DNA of 64,000 nt, from positions 310,001 through 374,000 of the forward strand of contig NZ_SLZL01000003.1 in NCBI RefSeq assembly GCF_004342605.1. The letters run 5' to 3'. Under the pieces are notes generated by a model. That model saw only the letters and a list, made by a program, of their open reading frames with translations, ran no database searches and was not told where the DNA came from. The DNA is from Caulobacter sp. BK020 (GTDB lineage Bacteria > Pseudomonadota > Alphaproteobacteria > Caulobacterales > Caulobacteraceae). Below are positions 10,830-18,461 of the stretch, piece after piece. The translations under genes were made by a program, and so were the position numbers. Position 1 is the first letter of the stretch. Each line of letters begins with the position of its first letter.

Positions 10830-11473
10830 GGGAACAGCTTGCGCTCGATGGCGGCCTTCAGGTCCGGCCACAGGTCGATGCGGGCGTGCCGATCGGGATC
10901 CGAGGGGGCCAGGGGCCGCAGGCGCTCGTCGGCCACCATCTGGAAGCGGCTGACCCGCGGCGCGCTGTCCGCCACCGAGTTCAGCTGCGGCAGCAGGTCG
11001 TCGACGAACACCGACGGCGAGGCCGTGCGCTCGGACAGATGCGCCGCCGACGGCCCCTTGGGGCCGCTGTTGATCACCAGCGGATAGTCGAAGCCGTGGG
11101 TCTTCAGCCAGCGGATGCGCGACTGGCGGCCGTGCTCGGGGGCGTTGGTCAGGATCACGACGTCGGCCCGGGCGGACAGGTCGGCCAGGGCGTCCGCCGC
11201 GCCCTCGGCGGGCGGCAGGTCGTCGGCCCCGTCGCGGAAGAAGTCGTCGAACAGGGCCCGGCCGGCGATCAGGTCCAGGTGCTGGGTCTCGCCCGGGCGG
11301 TAGATGTTCTGGAACAGGGCGAAGCGGTCGACCCGCAGTTCGAATCCATGGCGCCCGATGAACGTTCCGAAGCCATGCATGAACCGCGCGAGGACCTCGT
11401 CGACATCGACGATGACCAGTGGCGCGTCCGGGCGCACGGTGCAGGCCTGAAGGTCGGAAAGACAGGGTTCCAT
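10826..11473 (-). CDS. HAD-superfamily hydrolase
   Basis: A 215-residue cytoplasmic protein with haloacid dehalogenase motifs: motif I VDVDEVLARF (nucleophile and acid Asp), motif II VVILTNAPEH (Thr), and motif IV VFVDDLLPQLNSV (metal-binding Asp pair). A cap-like helical stretch lies between motifs I and II. It is probably a small-molecule phosphatase; the substrate is unknown. Its stop overlaps the dinB start by four bases, so the two are translationally coupled, and it is divergent from divK with about 120 bp between them. Confidence 0.85.
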   Translation of the reverse strand: MEPCLSDLQACTVRPDAPLVIVDVDEVLARFMHGFGTFIGRHGFELRVDRFALFQNIYRPGETQHLDLIAGRALFDDFFRDGADDLPPAEGAADALADLSARADVVILTNAPEHGRQSRIRWLKTHGFDYPLVINSGPKGPSAAHLSERTASPSVFVDDLLPQLNSVADSAPRVSRFQMVADERLRPLAPSDPDRHARIDLWPDLKAAIERKLFP

Positions 11474-11501
11474 GATCTACGATTGGTCAAGGTAAACGCG
11501 A

Positions 11502-11556
11502 TTAGCGCGGGCTTAAGGATATTCGTGCGATCTGGAATCCAGAAGCGATGCGAATC
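11502..11556. promoter_or_regulatory. possible CtrA site and two GANTC sites upstream of divK
   Basis: TTAG-N7-TTAA at 11502-11516 matches the Caulobacter CtrA consensus TTAA-N7-TTAA at seven of eight positions. GAATC at 11535-11539 and 11552-11556 are CcrM methylation sites (GANTC). In C. crescentus divK is reported to be cell-cycle regulated with CtrA input, so the arrangement is plausible. The sites are short and could occur by chance, hence the modest confidence. Confidence 0.4.
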
Positions 11557-11595
11557 CCTCACGCATCGCCACGGACCGGAATGGTCGGGGTCAGG

Positions 11596-11964
11596 ATGAC
11601 GAAGAAGGTCCTCATCGTCGAGGATAACGAGCTGAACATGAAACTCTTTCATGACCTGCTCGAAGCCCAGGGCTATGACACCCTGCAGACCCGCGAGGGC
11701 CTGCAGGCGCTGTCGATCGCCCGGGAGCACCGTCCGGACCTGATCCTGATGGACATCCAGCTGCCCGAGATTTCCGGCCTGGAAGTCACCAAGTGGCTGA
11801 AGGAGGACGACGACCTGTCCCACATTCCCGTCGTCGCCGTGACCGCGTTCGCCATGAAGGGCGACGAGGAGCGGATTCGCGAAGGCGGCTGCGAGGCCTA
11901 TATCTCCAAGCCGATCTCGGTGTCGCACTTCCTGGACACCATCCGCCGGTTGCTGGAAAGGTAA
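11596..11964 (+). CDS. divK: single-domain response regulator DivK
   Basis: An essential Caulobacter polarity regulator, phosphorylated by DivJ and dephosphorylated by PleC, which controls the CckA-ChpT-CtrA pathway through DivL. The 122-residue protein is a lone receiver: acidic pair near E9-D10 (VLIVEDNE), phospho-acceptor D53 ([10 protein letters not shown]), conserved Thr in [11 protein letters not shown], and Lys in AYISKPIS. I start at [10 protein letters not shown] because the 16 residues upstream in frame look like untranslated sequence and the receiver begins exactly here. pleD follows 5 bases after the stop, the gene order known from C. crescentus. Confidence 0.96.
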   Translation: MTKKVLIVEDNELNMKLFHDLLEAQGYDTLQTREGLQALSIAREHRPDLILMDIQLPEISGLEVTKWLKEDDDLSHIPVVAVTAFAMKGDEERIREGGCEAYISKPISVSHFLDTIRRLLER

Positions 11965-11969
11965 GGGCC

Positions 11970-13334
11970 GTGAGCGCGCGCATCCTGGTCGTCGACGACA
12001 TCGAGGCCAATGTCCGCCTGCTCGAGGCCAAGCTGTCGGCCGAATATTATCAAGTGTCCGTCGCCTATGACGGCCCCACGGCGCTTGCCGTGGCGGCGGA
12101 CGAGCTGCCCGACGTGATCCTGCTGGACGTGATGATGCCCGGCATGGACGGCTTCACCGTCTGTCGCAAGCTCAAGGAAGACCCGGCCACCCGCCACATC
12201 CCGGTGGTGCTGGTCACGGCGCTGGACGGCCGCGCCGACCGCATCCAGGGGCTGGAGGCCGGCGCCGCCGACTTCCTGACCAAGCCCATCGACGACGTCA
12301 TGCTGTTCGCTCGGGTGCGCAGCCTGACCCGCTTCAAGCTGGTGATCGACGAGCTGCGCCAGCGCGAGGCTTCGGGCCGGCGCATCGGCGTGATCGCCGG
12401 CGCCGCCTCGCGGCTGGACGGCCTGGGCGGCCGGGTGCTGGTGGTCGACGACAACGAGCGCCAGGCCCAGCGCGTGGCCGCCGAGCTGGCGGTCGAGCAC
12501 CGCCCGGTCATCGAGTCCGACCCCGCCAAGGCCCAGATCAGCGCCGGCGGGCCGGTGGATCTGGTGATCATCAACGCCGCGGCCAAGGGCTTCGACGGCC
12601 TGCGCTTCGCGGCGGGCCTGCGCTCGGACGAGCGCACCCGCCACCTGCCGATCCTGGCCATGGTCGATCCGGACGAGCGTCCGCGCATCGTCAAGGCGCT
12701 GGAGATCGGCATCAACGACATCCTGCCCCGGCCGATCGATCCGCAGGAACTGGCCGCCCGGGTCAAGACCCAGATCCAGCGCAAGCGCTACACCGACTAT
12801 CTGCGCCAGAACCTCGACCACAGCCTGGAACTGGCGGTCACCGACCAGCTCACGGGCCTGCACAACCGCCGCTACATGACCGGCCAGCTGGACTCTCTGG
12901 CCAAGCGCGCGGGCCTCGGCGGCGATCCGGTCGCAGCGCTGCTGATCGACATCGACCACTTCAAGAAGATCAACGACGGCTTCGGCCACGACGTCGGCGA
13001 CGAGGTGCTGCGCGAGTTCGCCCTGCGCCTGGCCTCCAACGTTCGCGCCATCGACCTGCCTTGCCGCTACGGCGGCGAGGAGTTCACGGTGATCATGCCC
13101 GACACCCAGCTGGCCGACGCCCTGCGCATCGCCGAGCGGATCCGCATGCACGTCTCCGGCTCGCCGTTCCGCGTGGCCCACGGCAGCGAGCTGCTGACCG
13201 TGACCATCTCGATCGGCGTCTCGGCCACCAGCGGCCCCAACGACACCCCCGAGGCCCTGCTCAAGCGCGCCGACGAGGCCGTGTACGAGGCCAAGAAGTC
13301 GGGCCGCAACGCCGTGGTCGGCAAGGCGGCCTGA
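11970..13334 (+). CDS. pleD: response regulator / diguanylate cyclase PleD
   Basis: PleD makes c-di-GMP at the stalked pole when phosphorylated, driving flagellum ejection and stalk and holdfast formation. The 454 residues contain receiver 1 (phospho-acceptor D53 in ILLDVMMPG), a second, adaptor receiver (starting near VLVVDDNERQ), and a GGDEF domain with the active-site motif GGEEF. Five residues before the active-site loop is RAID, the RxxD inhibitory site for product feedback. The GTG start at 11970 matches the conserved MSARILVVDD N-terminus. Closely similar throughout to C. crescentus PleD, as I recall it. Confidence 0.97.
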   Translation: MSARILVVDDIEANVRLLEAKLSAEYYQVSVAYDGPTALAVAADELPDVILLDVMMPGMDGFTVCRKLKEDPATRHIPVVLVTALDGRADRIQGLEAGAADFLTKPIDDVMLFARVRSLTRFKLVIDELRQREASGRRIGVIAGAASRLDGLGGRVLVVDDNERQAQRVAAELAVEHRPVIESDPAKAQISAGGPVDLVIINAAAKGFDGLRFAAGLRSDERTRHLPILAMVDPDERPRIVKALEIGINDILPRPIDPQELAARVKTQIQRKRYTDYLRQNLDHSLELAVTDQLTGLHNRRYMTGQLDSLAKRAGLGGDPVAALLIDIDHFKKINDGFGHDVGDEVLREFALRLASNVRAIDLPCRYGGEEFTVIMPDTQLADALRIAERIRMHVSGSPFRVAHGSELLTVTISIGVSATSGPNDTPEALLKRADEAVYEAKKSGRNAVVGKAA

Positions 13335-13337
13335 TCG

Positions 13338-13395
13338 GGCCGGGGACATGCCCTTGCGGCGTGTCTCGCTTTTCAGGCGCGGCGTTTCCCCGGCC
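13338..13395. repeat. GGGGACATGCCC-type palindrome after pleD
   Basis: The stretch contains GGGGACATGCCCTTGCGGCG followed by TGTC, a near match to the palindrome at 15917-15959, and is closed by GGCCGGGGA on the left and TTTCCCCGGCC on the right. It lies between the convergent ends of pleD and the glutaminyl cyclase gene and could form a strong RNA hairpin in either direction. Confidence 0.6.
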
Positions 13396-13399
13396 AAGC

Positions 13400-14176
13400 C
13401 TACGGCTTCGCCACCACCTTGATCTCGTACAGCCGCGGCCACAGCTTGCCGGTCACGATCAGGCGGTCGGTCCTGGCGTCATAGGCGATGCCGTTCAGCA
13501 CGTCGGCGCGGGCCCGGTCGGCGTCCGGCAGCAGGCCCGTCAGGTCGATCCAGCCGGTCACCTTGCCGGTCGCCGGGTCGATGCGGGCGATGCGGTCGGT
13601 CTGCCAGATGTTGGCGTAGATCTCGCCCTTGACCCATTCCAGCTCGTTCAGCTGGTCCACCGGCCGGCCCTCGTCGGTCACGGTGACGCCGCCGGTCTCC
13701 TTCAGCGTCTCCGGATCCAGGAACCGCAGGCGCGAGGTGCCGTCGCTCATGATGATCCGCCTGTCGTCGCGGGTCAGGGCCCAGCCCTCGCCGGGATAGT
13801 GGAACTCGCCCTTGGTCTCGAAGTCGTCGATCCCGTAGACGAAGCCGAGCTGGTTCTTCCAGGTCAGCTGGATCAGCCGGTCCTTCCAGTCGATGATCCC
13901 CTCGCCGAAGAACTGGCTGGAGATCGAGCGCTCGTTCTCGACGCCGCCGGTCTCCAGCACGACCTTGCGGATCGACGAGGCGCCCTCCAGGCCCGTGCTC
14001 TCGTACAGGAAGCCGTCGCGCAGGAAGAGGCCCTCGGTGAAGGCGCTGGGGTCGTGGGGATAGGTGCGGACCACCTGGTAGCCATAAACCGGGGTGGCGG
14101 CGTGGACGCCCGGCGAACAAGCGCTGAAAGCCAGGGCGACGGTCAGCCAGAGGCAGGCGAGGGGGATTCGGCGCAT
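13400..14176 (-). CDS. glutaminyl-peptide cyclotransferase, exported
   Basis: Glutaminyl cyclases convert N-terminal Gln to pyroglutamate. The 258-residue protein begins with an export signal (MRRIPLACLWLTVALAFSAC) that may be a lipoprotein signal with a Cys at the end of a lipobox-like stretch. The mature part is a five-bladed propeller of the bacterial/plant QC type: YPHDPSAFTEGLFLRDG, ESTGLEGASSIRKVVLETG, LTWKNQLGFVYG, GRPVDQLNELEWVKGEIYAN and DVLNGIAYD. The ATG at 14176 was chosen because the 37 in-frame residues upstream overlap the rpmG terminator. Its biological substrate is unknown. Confidence 0.88.
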   Translation of the reverse strand: MRRIPLACLWLTVALAFSACSPGVHAATPVYGYQVVRTYPHDPSAFTEGLFLRDGFLYESTGLEGASSIRKVVLETGGVENERSISSQFFGEGIIDWKDRLIQLTWKNQLGFVYGIDDFETKGEFHYPGEGWALTRDDRRIIMSDGTSRLRFLDPETLKETGGVTVTDEGRPVDQLNELEWVKGEIYANIWQTDRIARIDPATGKVTGWIDLTGLLPDADRARADVLNGIAYDARTDRLIVTGKLWPRLYEIKVVAKP

Positions 14177-14244
14177 GGGCCAGCTAGGCCTTCGCTCGGC
14201 GGCGAAAACAAGACGCTTCCGGGCCAAGAACGATAGGCCGAAAC

Positions 14245-14274
14245 GAAAAAACGCCCGGCTTGGCGGCCGGGCGT
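14245..14274 (-). terminator. Rho-independent terminator of rpmG
   Basis: Read on the minus strand, a GC-rich stem (ACGCCCGGC pairing with GCCGGGCGT, at 14251-14274) is followed directly by a run of T (plus-strand A at 14246-14250). This is a standard intrinsic terminator about 30 bases after the rpmG stop, and it insulates the glutaminyl cyclase gene. Confidence 0.9.
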
Positions 14275-14302
14275 CTTGTCGCATCACGAAGGGTCGGCAG
14301 AC

Positions 14303-14470
14303 CTACTTGATCTTGCCTTCGCGGAATTCGACGTGCTTGCGGATGACCGGATCGTACTTCTTCAGCACCATCTTTTCGGTCTTGGTGCGGGCGTTCTTCT
14401 TGGTCACGTAGAAGAAGCCGGTGTCCGCCGTCGAGTTCAGGCGGATCTTGATGGAAGCCGGTTTGGCCAT
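14303..14470 (-). CDS. rpmG: 50S ribosomal protein L33
   Basis: A 55-residue ribosomal protein. Translation on the minus strand from the ATG at 14470 gives [20 protein letters not shown] and continues [20 protein letters not shown] to the end at FREGKIK. This is the Cys-less form of L33 (no CxxC pairs), common in alphaproteobacteria. An intrinsic terminator follows. The gene is too short to show up in a search for long frames, but the sequence match is unmistakable. Confidence 0.97.
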   Translation of the reverse strand: MAKPASIKIRLNSTADTGFFYVTKKNARTKTEKMVLKKYDPVIRKHVEFREGKIK

Positions 14471-14551
14471 GGTCGAATCCCTGCGATGGTCGCGCAGGTC
14501 CCTACGCGGTCGAAATAAGAGGCGCGGAACATACTCATCGGCGGGGCAAAG

Positions 14552-14998
14552 TCAATTGCCGGTCGGACATCGTCTGTAGGGGAATTCGACGGCCTTGGCC
14601 TGGCCGCCGACCTGGCCCTCGATCCGGCCGGTCACGACGTCGGGTCCCAACCGGCGATAGATCACCCGCTGGGGAAAGTCGTGCGCCGGGTTCTCGAACA
14701 CCGCCTCGTCGGCCGTCAGGCTCTTGAGCGGAAAGGCGGCCTTCTCCTGGCCCGAGGGCTCTGCGACATAGGTTAGCGAGCCGTCGGCTTCGACGATGCG
14801 GACGAACTCGTACTCGCGCAGCTGGCCGTCGCGCACCGTTCGGCCCAGGCCCAGCATCACCCCGCCGCCGGGGGCCATCCACAGCTCCTCGACCACGCCG
14901 TTGGGCTTGGCCTGGACCCAGCAGCCCTTCAGCCAGGCCATCTGGTCGATCGTGGCGGGCGGGCCGGCCAGGGCGGCGGCGAGGGCGAGTGCGAGCAT
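14552..14998 (-). CDS. DUF6265-type secreted protein
   Basis: A 148-residue protein with an N-terminal signal peptide (MLALALAAALAGPPA). The mature part, with MAWLKGCWVQ, EELWMAPGGGVMLGLGRTVRDG, YVAEPSGQ, FENPAHDFPQRVIYRR and GRIEG, matches a widespread family of small beta-barrel (lipocalin-like) domains of unknown function. I start at 14998 because GAGG is well placed in front of it and the longer alternative (15025) begins inside a palindromic repeat. Confidence 0.75.
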   Translation of the reverse strand: MLALALAAALAGPPATIDQMAWLKGCWVQAKPNGVVEELWMAPGGGVMLGLGRTVRDGQLREYEFVRIVEADGSLTYVAEPSGQEKAAFPLKSLTADEAVFENPAHDFPQRVIYRRLGPDVVTGRIEGQVGGQAKAVEFPYRRCPTGN

Positions 14999-15019
14999 GG
15001 CGGCCTCGTGCGGCGAAAT

Positions 15020-15108
15020 CCTCATCCTTCGACACGCTCAGGATGAGGATTTCGAATGTTGGCTCGACGCGACAATAGCCCTCATCCTGAGCCTGTCGAA
15101 GGACGAGG
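15020..15108. repeat. REP-like doublet (two inverted 29-bp units)
   Basis: The left unit (15020-15048) and right unit (15080-15108) are inverted copies of the same 29-bp sequence, beginning CCTCATCCTTCGACA and containing GGCTCAGGATGAGG, with about 31 bp between them. Together they could form a long hairpin. The unit resembles repetitive extragenic palindromes seen in many Caulobacterales and Sphingomonadales genomes. It lies between the NUDIX gene and the DUF6265 gene. Confidence 0.85.
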
Positions 15109-15123
15109 GCGGGCCCGAAAGCT

Positions 15124-15852
15124 TCAGAGATAGCTCAACCGCCGCGCCCCGTGCAGAAAGCGCATGAACGGGGCCGGGCGTCCAGGGTCGGCCAGGCGCC
15201 GGGCGACCTCGTGGACGACGAAGCGGGTGATGTTGGGCAGGTCCAGGTCGCGGGCCTGGTCGAAGTCGAACCAGCCGATCTCGTCCAGTTCGCCGCAGTC
15301 CGGCTGGCGCTCCAGGCTCAGCAGAGCGCTGGCGGGGGCCATGAAGAAGCGGGCGTCGAAGCGGCGGGTGCGGTAGGGCGGGGTGATGGCCCGGGCCACG
15401 AAAGCCAGGGGCGCCAGGTCGGGCAGGGCGCCCTGGGCCAGGAACGGCCGCCAGGCCCCGGCGCCGGGGCGGGCGGGCCCAGCCTTGGCCAGCAGCAGGC
15501 CGGTCTCCTCAAAGGTCTCGCGCACCGCCGCCAGGGCCAGGGCGCGAGCCAGCCGGGCGGGGCTGGGATGGCGGGGCTCCAGGGCCAGGCGCGCGGCGGT
15601 GTCGGGCGACAGCTCGCTGGCCGAGGGGGCAGCGTAGTCGCCGCGGTCGACCCGGCCGCCGGGAAACACCCACTTGTCGGCCATGAAGGCCAGGCCGCGG
15701 TTGCGGCGGCCCATCAGGATACGCGGCTTCTCGCCGTCGTCGCGGACCACGATCAGGGTGGCGGCGTGGCGCGGCTTCAGCACGCCGGCGTTCGGATCGC
15801 GGACGTCGCCGTCGTTGCGGGTGTCGAATTTGGCGTCGATCGGCTCGTCCAT
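15124..15852 (-). CDS. NUDIX hydrolase
   Basis: A 242-residue cytoplasmic hydrolase of nucleoside-diphosphate-linked or acyl-CoA compounds. The Nudix box is split by an insertion: WVFPGGRVDRGDY is followed about 45 residues later by AAVRETFEETGLLL, which supplies the REXXEE metal-binding core. This long insertion and the C-terminal ELDEIGWFDFDQA segment resemble the NUDT19/CoA-diphosphatase-like branch more than MutT. The substrate is not determined by the sequence. Confidence 0.85.
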   Translation of the reverse strand: MDEPIDAKFDTRNDGDVRDPNAGVLKPRHAATLIVVRDDGEKPRILMGRRNRGLAFMADKWVFPGGRVDRGDYAAPSASELSPDTAARLALEPRHPSPARLARALALAAVRETFEETGLLLAKAGPARPGAGAWRPFLAQGALPDLAPLAFVARAITPPYRTRRFDARFFMAPASALLSLERQPDCGELDEIGWFDFDQARDLDLPNITRFVVHEVARRLADPGRPAPFMRFLHGARRLSYL

Positions 15853-15916
15853 CCGATCAGCTTAGACCCGACTCGCGCCGGCGCCAGCCGTCCGTTGGGC
15901 AGGCGCGAGCCGGCCC

Positions 15917-15959
15917 GGGACGGGGACATGCCCTCGCGGCGTGTCCCCAAACCCGTCCC
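15917..15959. repeat. nested palindrome GGGACGGGGACA.../...TGTCCCC...GTCCC
   Basis: GGGACGGGGACATGCC pairs, with small bulges, with GGCGTGTCCCC and GTCCC around the loop CTCGC. It is related to the element at 13338-13395. It lies in the divergent region between the NUDIX gene and the M20 peptidase gene, so it is not simply a terminator at a gene end. Confidence 0.65.
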
Positions 15960-16022
15960 TGGCGCTTGACCGCCAAGCCCCCCGCCGCCCAAGCTCCGGC
16001 AAGGGTTCAAGAGGGGACGATC

Positions 16023-17318
16023 ATGTTCGCAAGGGTTTCAGGGCTGGCGCTGGCCGCCGCGCTCGTCGGTTCTGTCGCCCAGGCCGCGCCCACCACCGCC
16101 CAGGTCGCCGCCGCCGCCAAGGCCGTCCAGCCCAAGGTGGTGGCCTGGCGGCGCGACATCCACGAGCATCCCGAACTGGGCAACCAGGAGGTCCGCACCG
16201 CCGCCCTGGTGGCCAAGGAACTGCGCGCCCTGGGCTTCGAGGTCCGCGAGGGCGTCGGCCGCACCGGCGTGGTCGGGGTGCTGAAGGGCGGCAAGCCCGG
16301 CAAGGTGGTGGCCCTGCGCGCCGACATGGACGCCCTGCCGGTGGAGGAGAAGACCGGCCTGCCGTTCGCCTCCAAGGTCACCGCCCAGTGGGAGGGCAAG
16401 ACCCTGCCGGTCATGCACGCCTGCGGCCACGACACCCACGTGGCCATGCTGCTGGGCGCGGCGACGGTGCTGGCCGGCCTGAAGGCCCAGATCCCCGGCA
16501 CGGTGGTGGTGATCTTCCAGCCGGCCGAGGAAGGCTCGCAGGCCGGCGAGGAGGGCGGGGCCCTGTTGATGATCCGCGACGGCGTCCTGGACCACCCCAA
16601 GGTCGACGCCATCTTCGGCCTGCACATCGGTCCCGGCGACGCCCACGCCCTGAACTACCGGGCCGGCGGCTTCTACGCGGGTTCCGACCGGTTGACGATC
16701 ACCGTCAAGGGCAAGCAGACCCACGGGGCGCGGCCCTGGGCCGGGGTCGACATGGCCAGCGTCGCGGCCGACGTCGTCCAGGCCTTCAACCAGCTGTCGG
16801 CCCGCCAGGTCGATGTCGGCGCCTCGCCCACGGTCCTGACGGTGGCGACCATCAACATGGGGGTGCGCAACAACATCATCCCCGAAGACCTGGTCATGAC
16901 CGGCACCCTGCGCACCTTCAACGCCGAGCGGCGGGCCGACGTCATCGACAAGGTCCAGAAGACGGTGGCGGCCATCGGCGACCGCTATGGCGCGAAAGCC
17001 CAGGCGGTGTTCACCCAGCCCTATCCGGTCACCCGCAACGACCCGGCCCTGTCGGCCTGGGTCAAGCCGGTGCTGGAGCAGGCCTCGCCGGGCAAGGTCG
17101 ACGACCAGGCGGCCCTGGTCACCGGGGCCGAGGACTTCTCGCGCTACGGCGAGACGGTTCCGGCGGTGTTCATCCAGCTGGGCGGCCGTCCGGCCAGCGT
17201 GCCCGCCGCCACGGCCCCGGCCAACCACTCGCCCTATTTCGACGTCGACGAGGCGGTGTTCGAGACGGGGGTGAAGGCCGAGGTCTTGCTGGCGCTCGAT
17301 TATCTGGCCAAGAAGTAG
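16023..17318 (+). CDS. M20-family amidohydrolase, exported
   Basis: A 431-residue metallopeptidase of the aminoacylase/N-acyl-amino-acid hydrolase type. The N-terminus is a clear Sec signal (MFARVSGLALAAALVGSVAQA). Metal-site motifs follow: HACGHDTHVAMLLGAA, FQPAEEGSQAGEEGG, and the late NHSPYFDVDEAVF. The lid/dimerisation domain sits in between, with GKQTHGARPWAGVD. The first ATG of the frame (15966) is skipped because the signal peptide starts exactly at 16023, behind GAGGGGACG. It probably hydrolyses N-acyl or peptide substrates in the periplasm. The next gene follows after 46 bases and may be co-transcribed. Confidence 0.9.
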   Translation: MFARVSGLALAAALVGSVAQAAPTTAQVAAAAKAVQPKVVAWRRDIHEHPELGNQEVRTAALVAKELRALGFEVREGVGRTGVVGVLKGGKPGKVVALRADMDALPVEEKTGLPFASKVTAQWEGKTLPVMHACGHDTHVAMLLGAATVLAGLKAQIPGTVVVIFQPAEEGSQAGEEGGALLMIRDGVLDHPKVDAIFGLHIGPGDAHALNYRAGGFYAGSDRLTITVKGKQTHGARPWAGVDMASVAADVVQAFNQLSARQVDVGASPTVLTVATINMGVRNNIIPEDLVMTGTLRTFNAERRADVIDKVQKTVAAIGDRYGAKAQAVFTQPYPVTRNDPALSAWVKPVLEQASPGKVDDQAALVTGAEDFSRYGETVPAVFIQLGGRPASVPAATAPANHSPYFDVDEAVFETGVKAEVLLALDYLAKK

Positions 17319-17364
17319 CGCCCCCGGGGAGGCCCAGGGGAAGAACGCGTCGAAGGAGACCCGC

Positions 17365-18411
17365 TTGCGATCGTTGTTTCTCGCCGCCGTCGCGGCCCTG
17401 GCGCTGTCGAGCTCGGCCGTGGCCCAGACCGCCCTGACGCCCAACATCGGCGGCCGGGTCGTCGCCCAGCCGGACGGCGCGGCCGAGTTCGGCTGGCCGG
17501 GAGTCTATTTCGAAGGCCGCTTCACGGGCCGTTCGATCGAGGTGGCGGTTGATCCGCAGGCCGAGCACCTGGCGATCAGCATCGACGGCCAGGTCCGCAC
17601 CGAGCTGGCCAAGCCGGGCGCCGTCCGCCTGTCCTTCGACGACCTGGGACCGGGCGAGCACGTGGTGCGGGTGGACAAGCTGACCGAAAGCCAGAGCGGT
17701 TCGGCCCGCTTCCTGGGCTTCTTCGTCGGCGCGGGCGACCAGGCCCTGCCGCCGCCCCGCCGCCCGCACCGGATCGAGTTCATCGGCGATTCCCACACGG
17801 TCGGCTACGGCGTGCGCTCGGCCAAGCGAAGCTGCACCCAGGCCGAGATCCACGACCTGACCGACACCAGCCAGACCTTCGGCCCGATCCTGTCGCGCCG
17901 GCTGGACGCCGATTATCGGATCGTCGCCTTCTCCGGACGCGGCGTGGTGCGCAACTACGGCGGCTCCTCGCCGGGCCAGCCCCTGCCGGCGCTCTATTCG
18001 AGACTGATCCCCGGCCAGGCCGCGCCCACCGTCGATCCGGCCGATCCCTGGCGCCCCGAGCTGATCGTCATCGGCCTGGGCACCAACGACTTCTCCACCC
18101 CCGTCGCCTCGGGCGAGGCCTGGGCCGACGAGGCCGCCCTGCACGCCGACTACCGCAAGACCTATGCCGGCTTCATCCGCGACCTGGCCCGGCGCCAGCC
18201 CCAGGCGCGGTTCCTGCTGATCGCCGGCGACAGCTTCGCGGCCGATGTCGAGGACGTGGCCAGGACGGTCGACGCCGAAACCCCCGGCCTGGCGACCTCG
18301 GTGCGGATCACCGGCATGGCGCTGGACGCCTGCGACTGGCACCCCTCTGTGGCGGACCAGAAGATGATGGCGGATCGGCTGGAGGCGGCGGCGAGGACGG
18401 TGCTGCCCTAG
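17365..18411 (+). CDS. SGNH/GDSL carbohydrate esterase, exported
   Basis: A 348-residue periplasmic or secreted esterase. The TTG start at 17365 has GGAG seven bases upstream, and the product begins with a Sec signal (MRSLFLAAVAALALSSSAVA). Residues ~25-130 form a beta-sandwich like the jelly-roll of CE2 acetyl-xylan esterases. The SGNH core follows: block I IEFIGDSHTVGYG (nucleophile Ser), block III VIGLGTNDF (Asn), and block V ACDWHPSVADQ (Asp and His). This points to deacetylation of plant polysaccharides. It runs convergently with the RNase R gene. Confidence 0.87.
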   Translation: MRSLFLAAVAALALSSSAVAQTALTPNIGGRVVAQPDGAAEFGWPGVYFEGRFTGRSIEVAVDPQAEHLAISIDGQVRTELAKPGAVRLSFDDLGPGEHVVRVDKLTESQSGSARFLGFFVGAGDQALPPPRRPHRIEFIGDSHTVGYGVRSAKRSCTQAEIHDLTDTSQTFGPILSRRLDADYRIVAFSGRGVVRNYGGSSPGQPLPALYSRLIPGQAAPTVDPADPWRPELIVIGLGTNDFSTPVASGEAWADEAALHADYRKTYAGFIRDLARRQPQARFLLIAGDSFAADVEDVARTVDAETPGLATSVRITGMALDACDWHPSVADQKMMADRLEAAARTVLP

Positions 18412-18426
18412 ATCCTGGGCGCGGCT

Positions 18427-18452
18427 GGGAACAGGCGCATGCGCCTGTCCCC
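18427..18452. repeat. 26-bp palindrome between convergent genes
   Basis: GGGAACAGGCGC and GCGCCTGTCCCC form an inverted repeat around a central AT, with one mismatch. It sits exactly between the stops of the SGNH esterase and RNase R genes and could stop transcription from both sides. It resembles the palindromes at 13338 and 15917 in its GGGACA/TGTCCCC ends. Confidence 0.6.
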
Positions 18453-18461
18453 AATCCGTCG

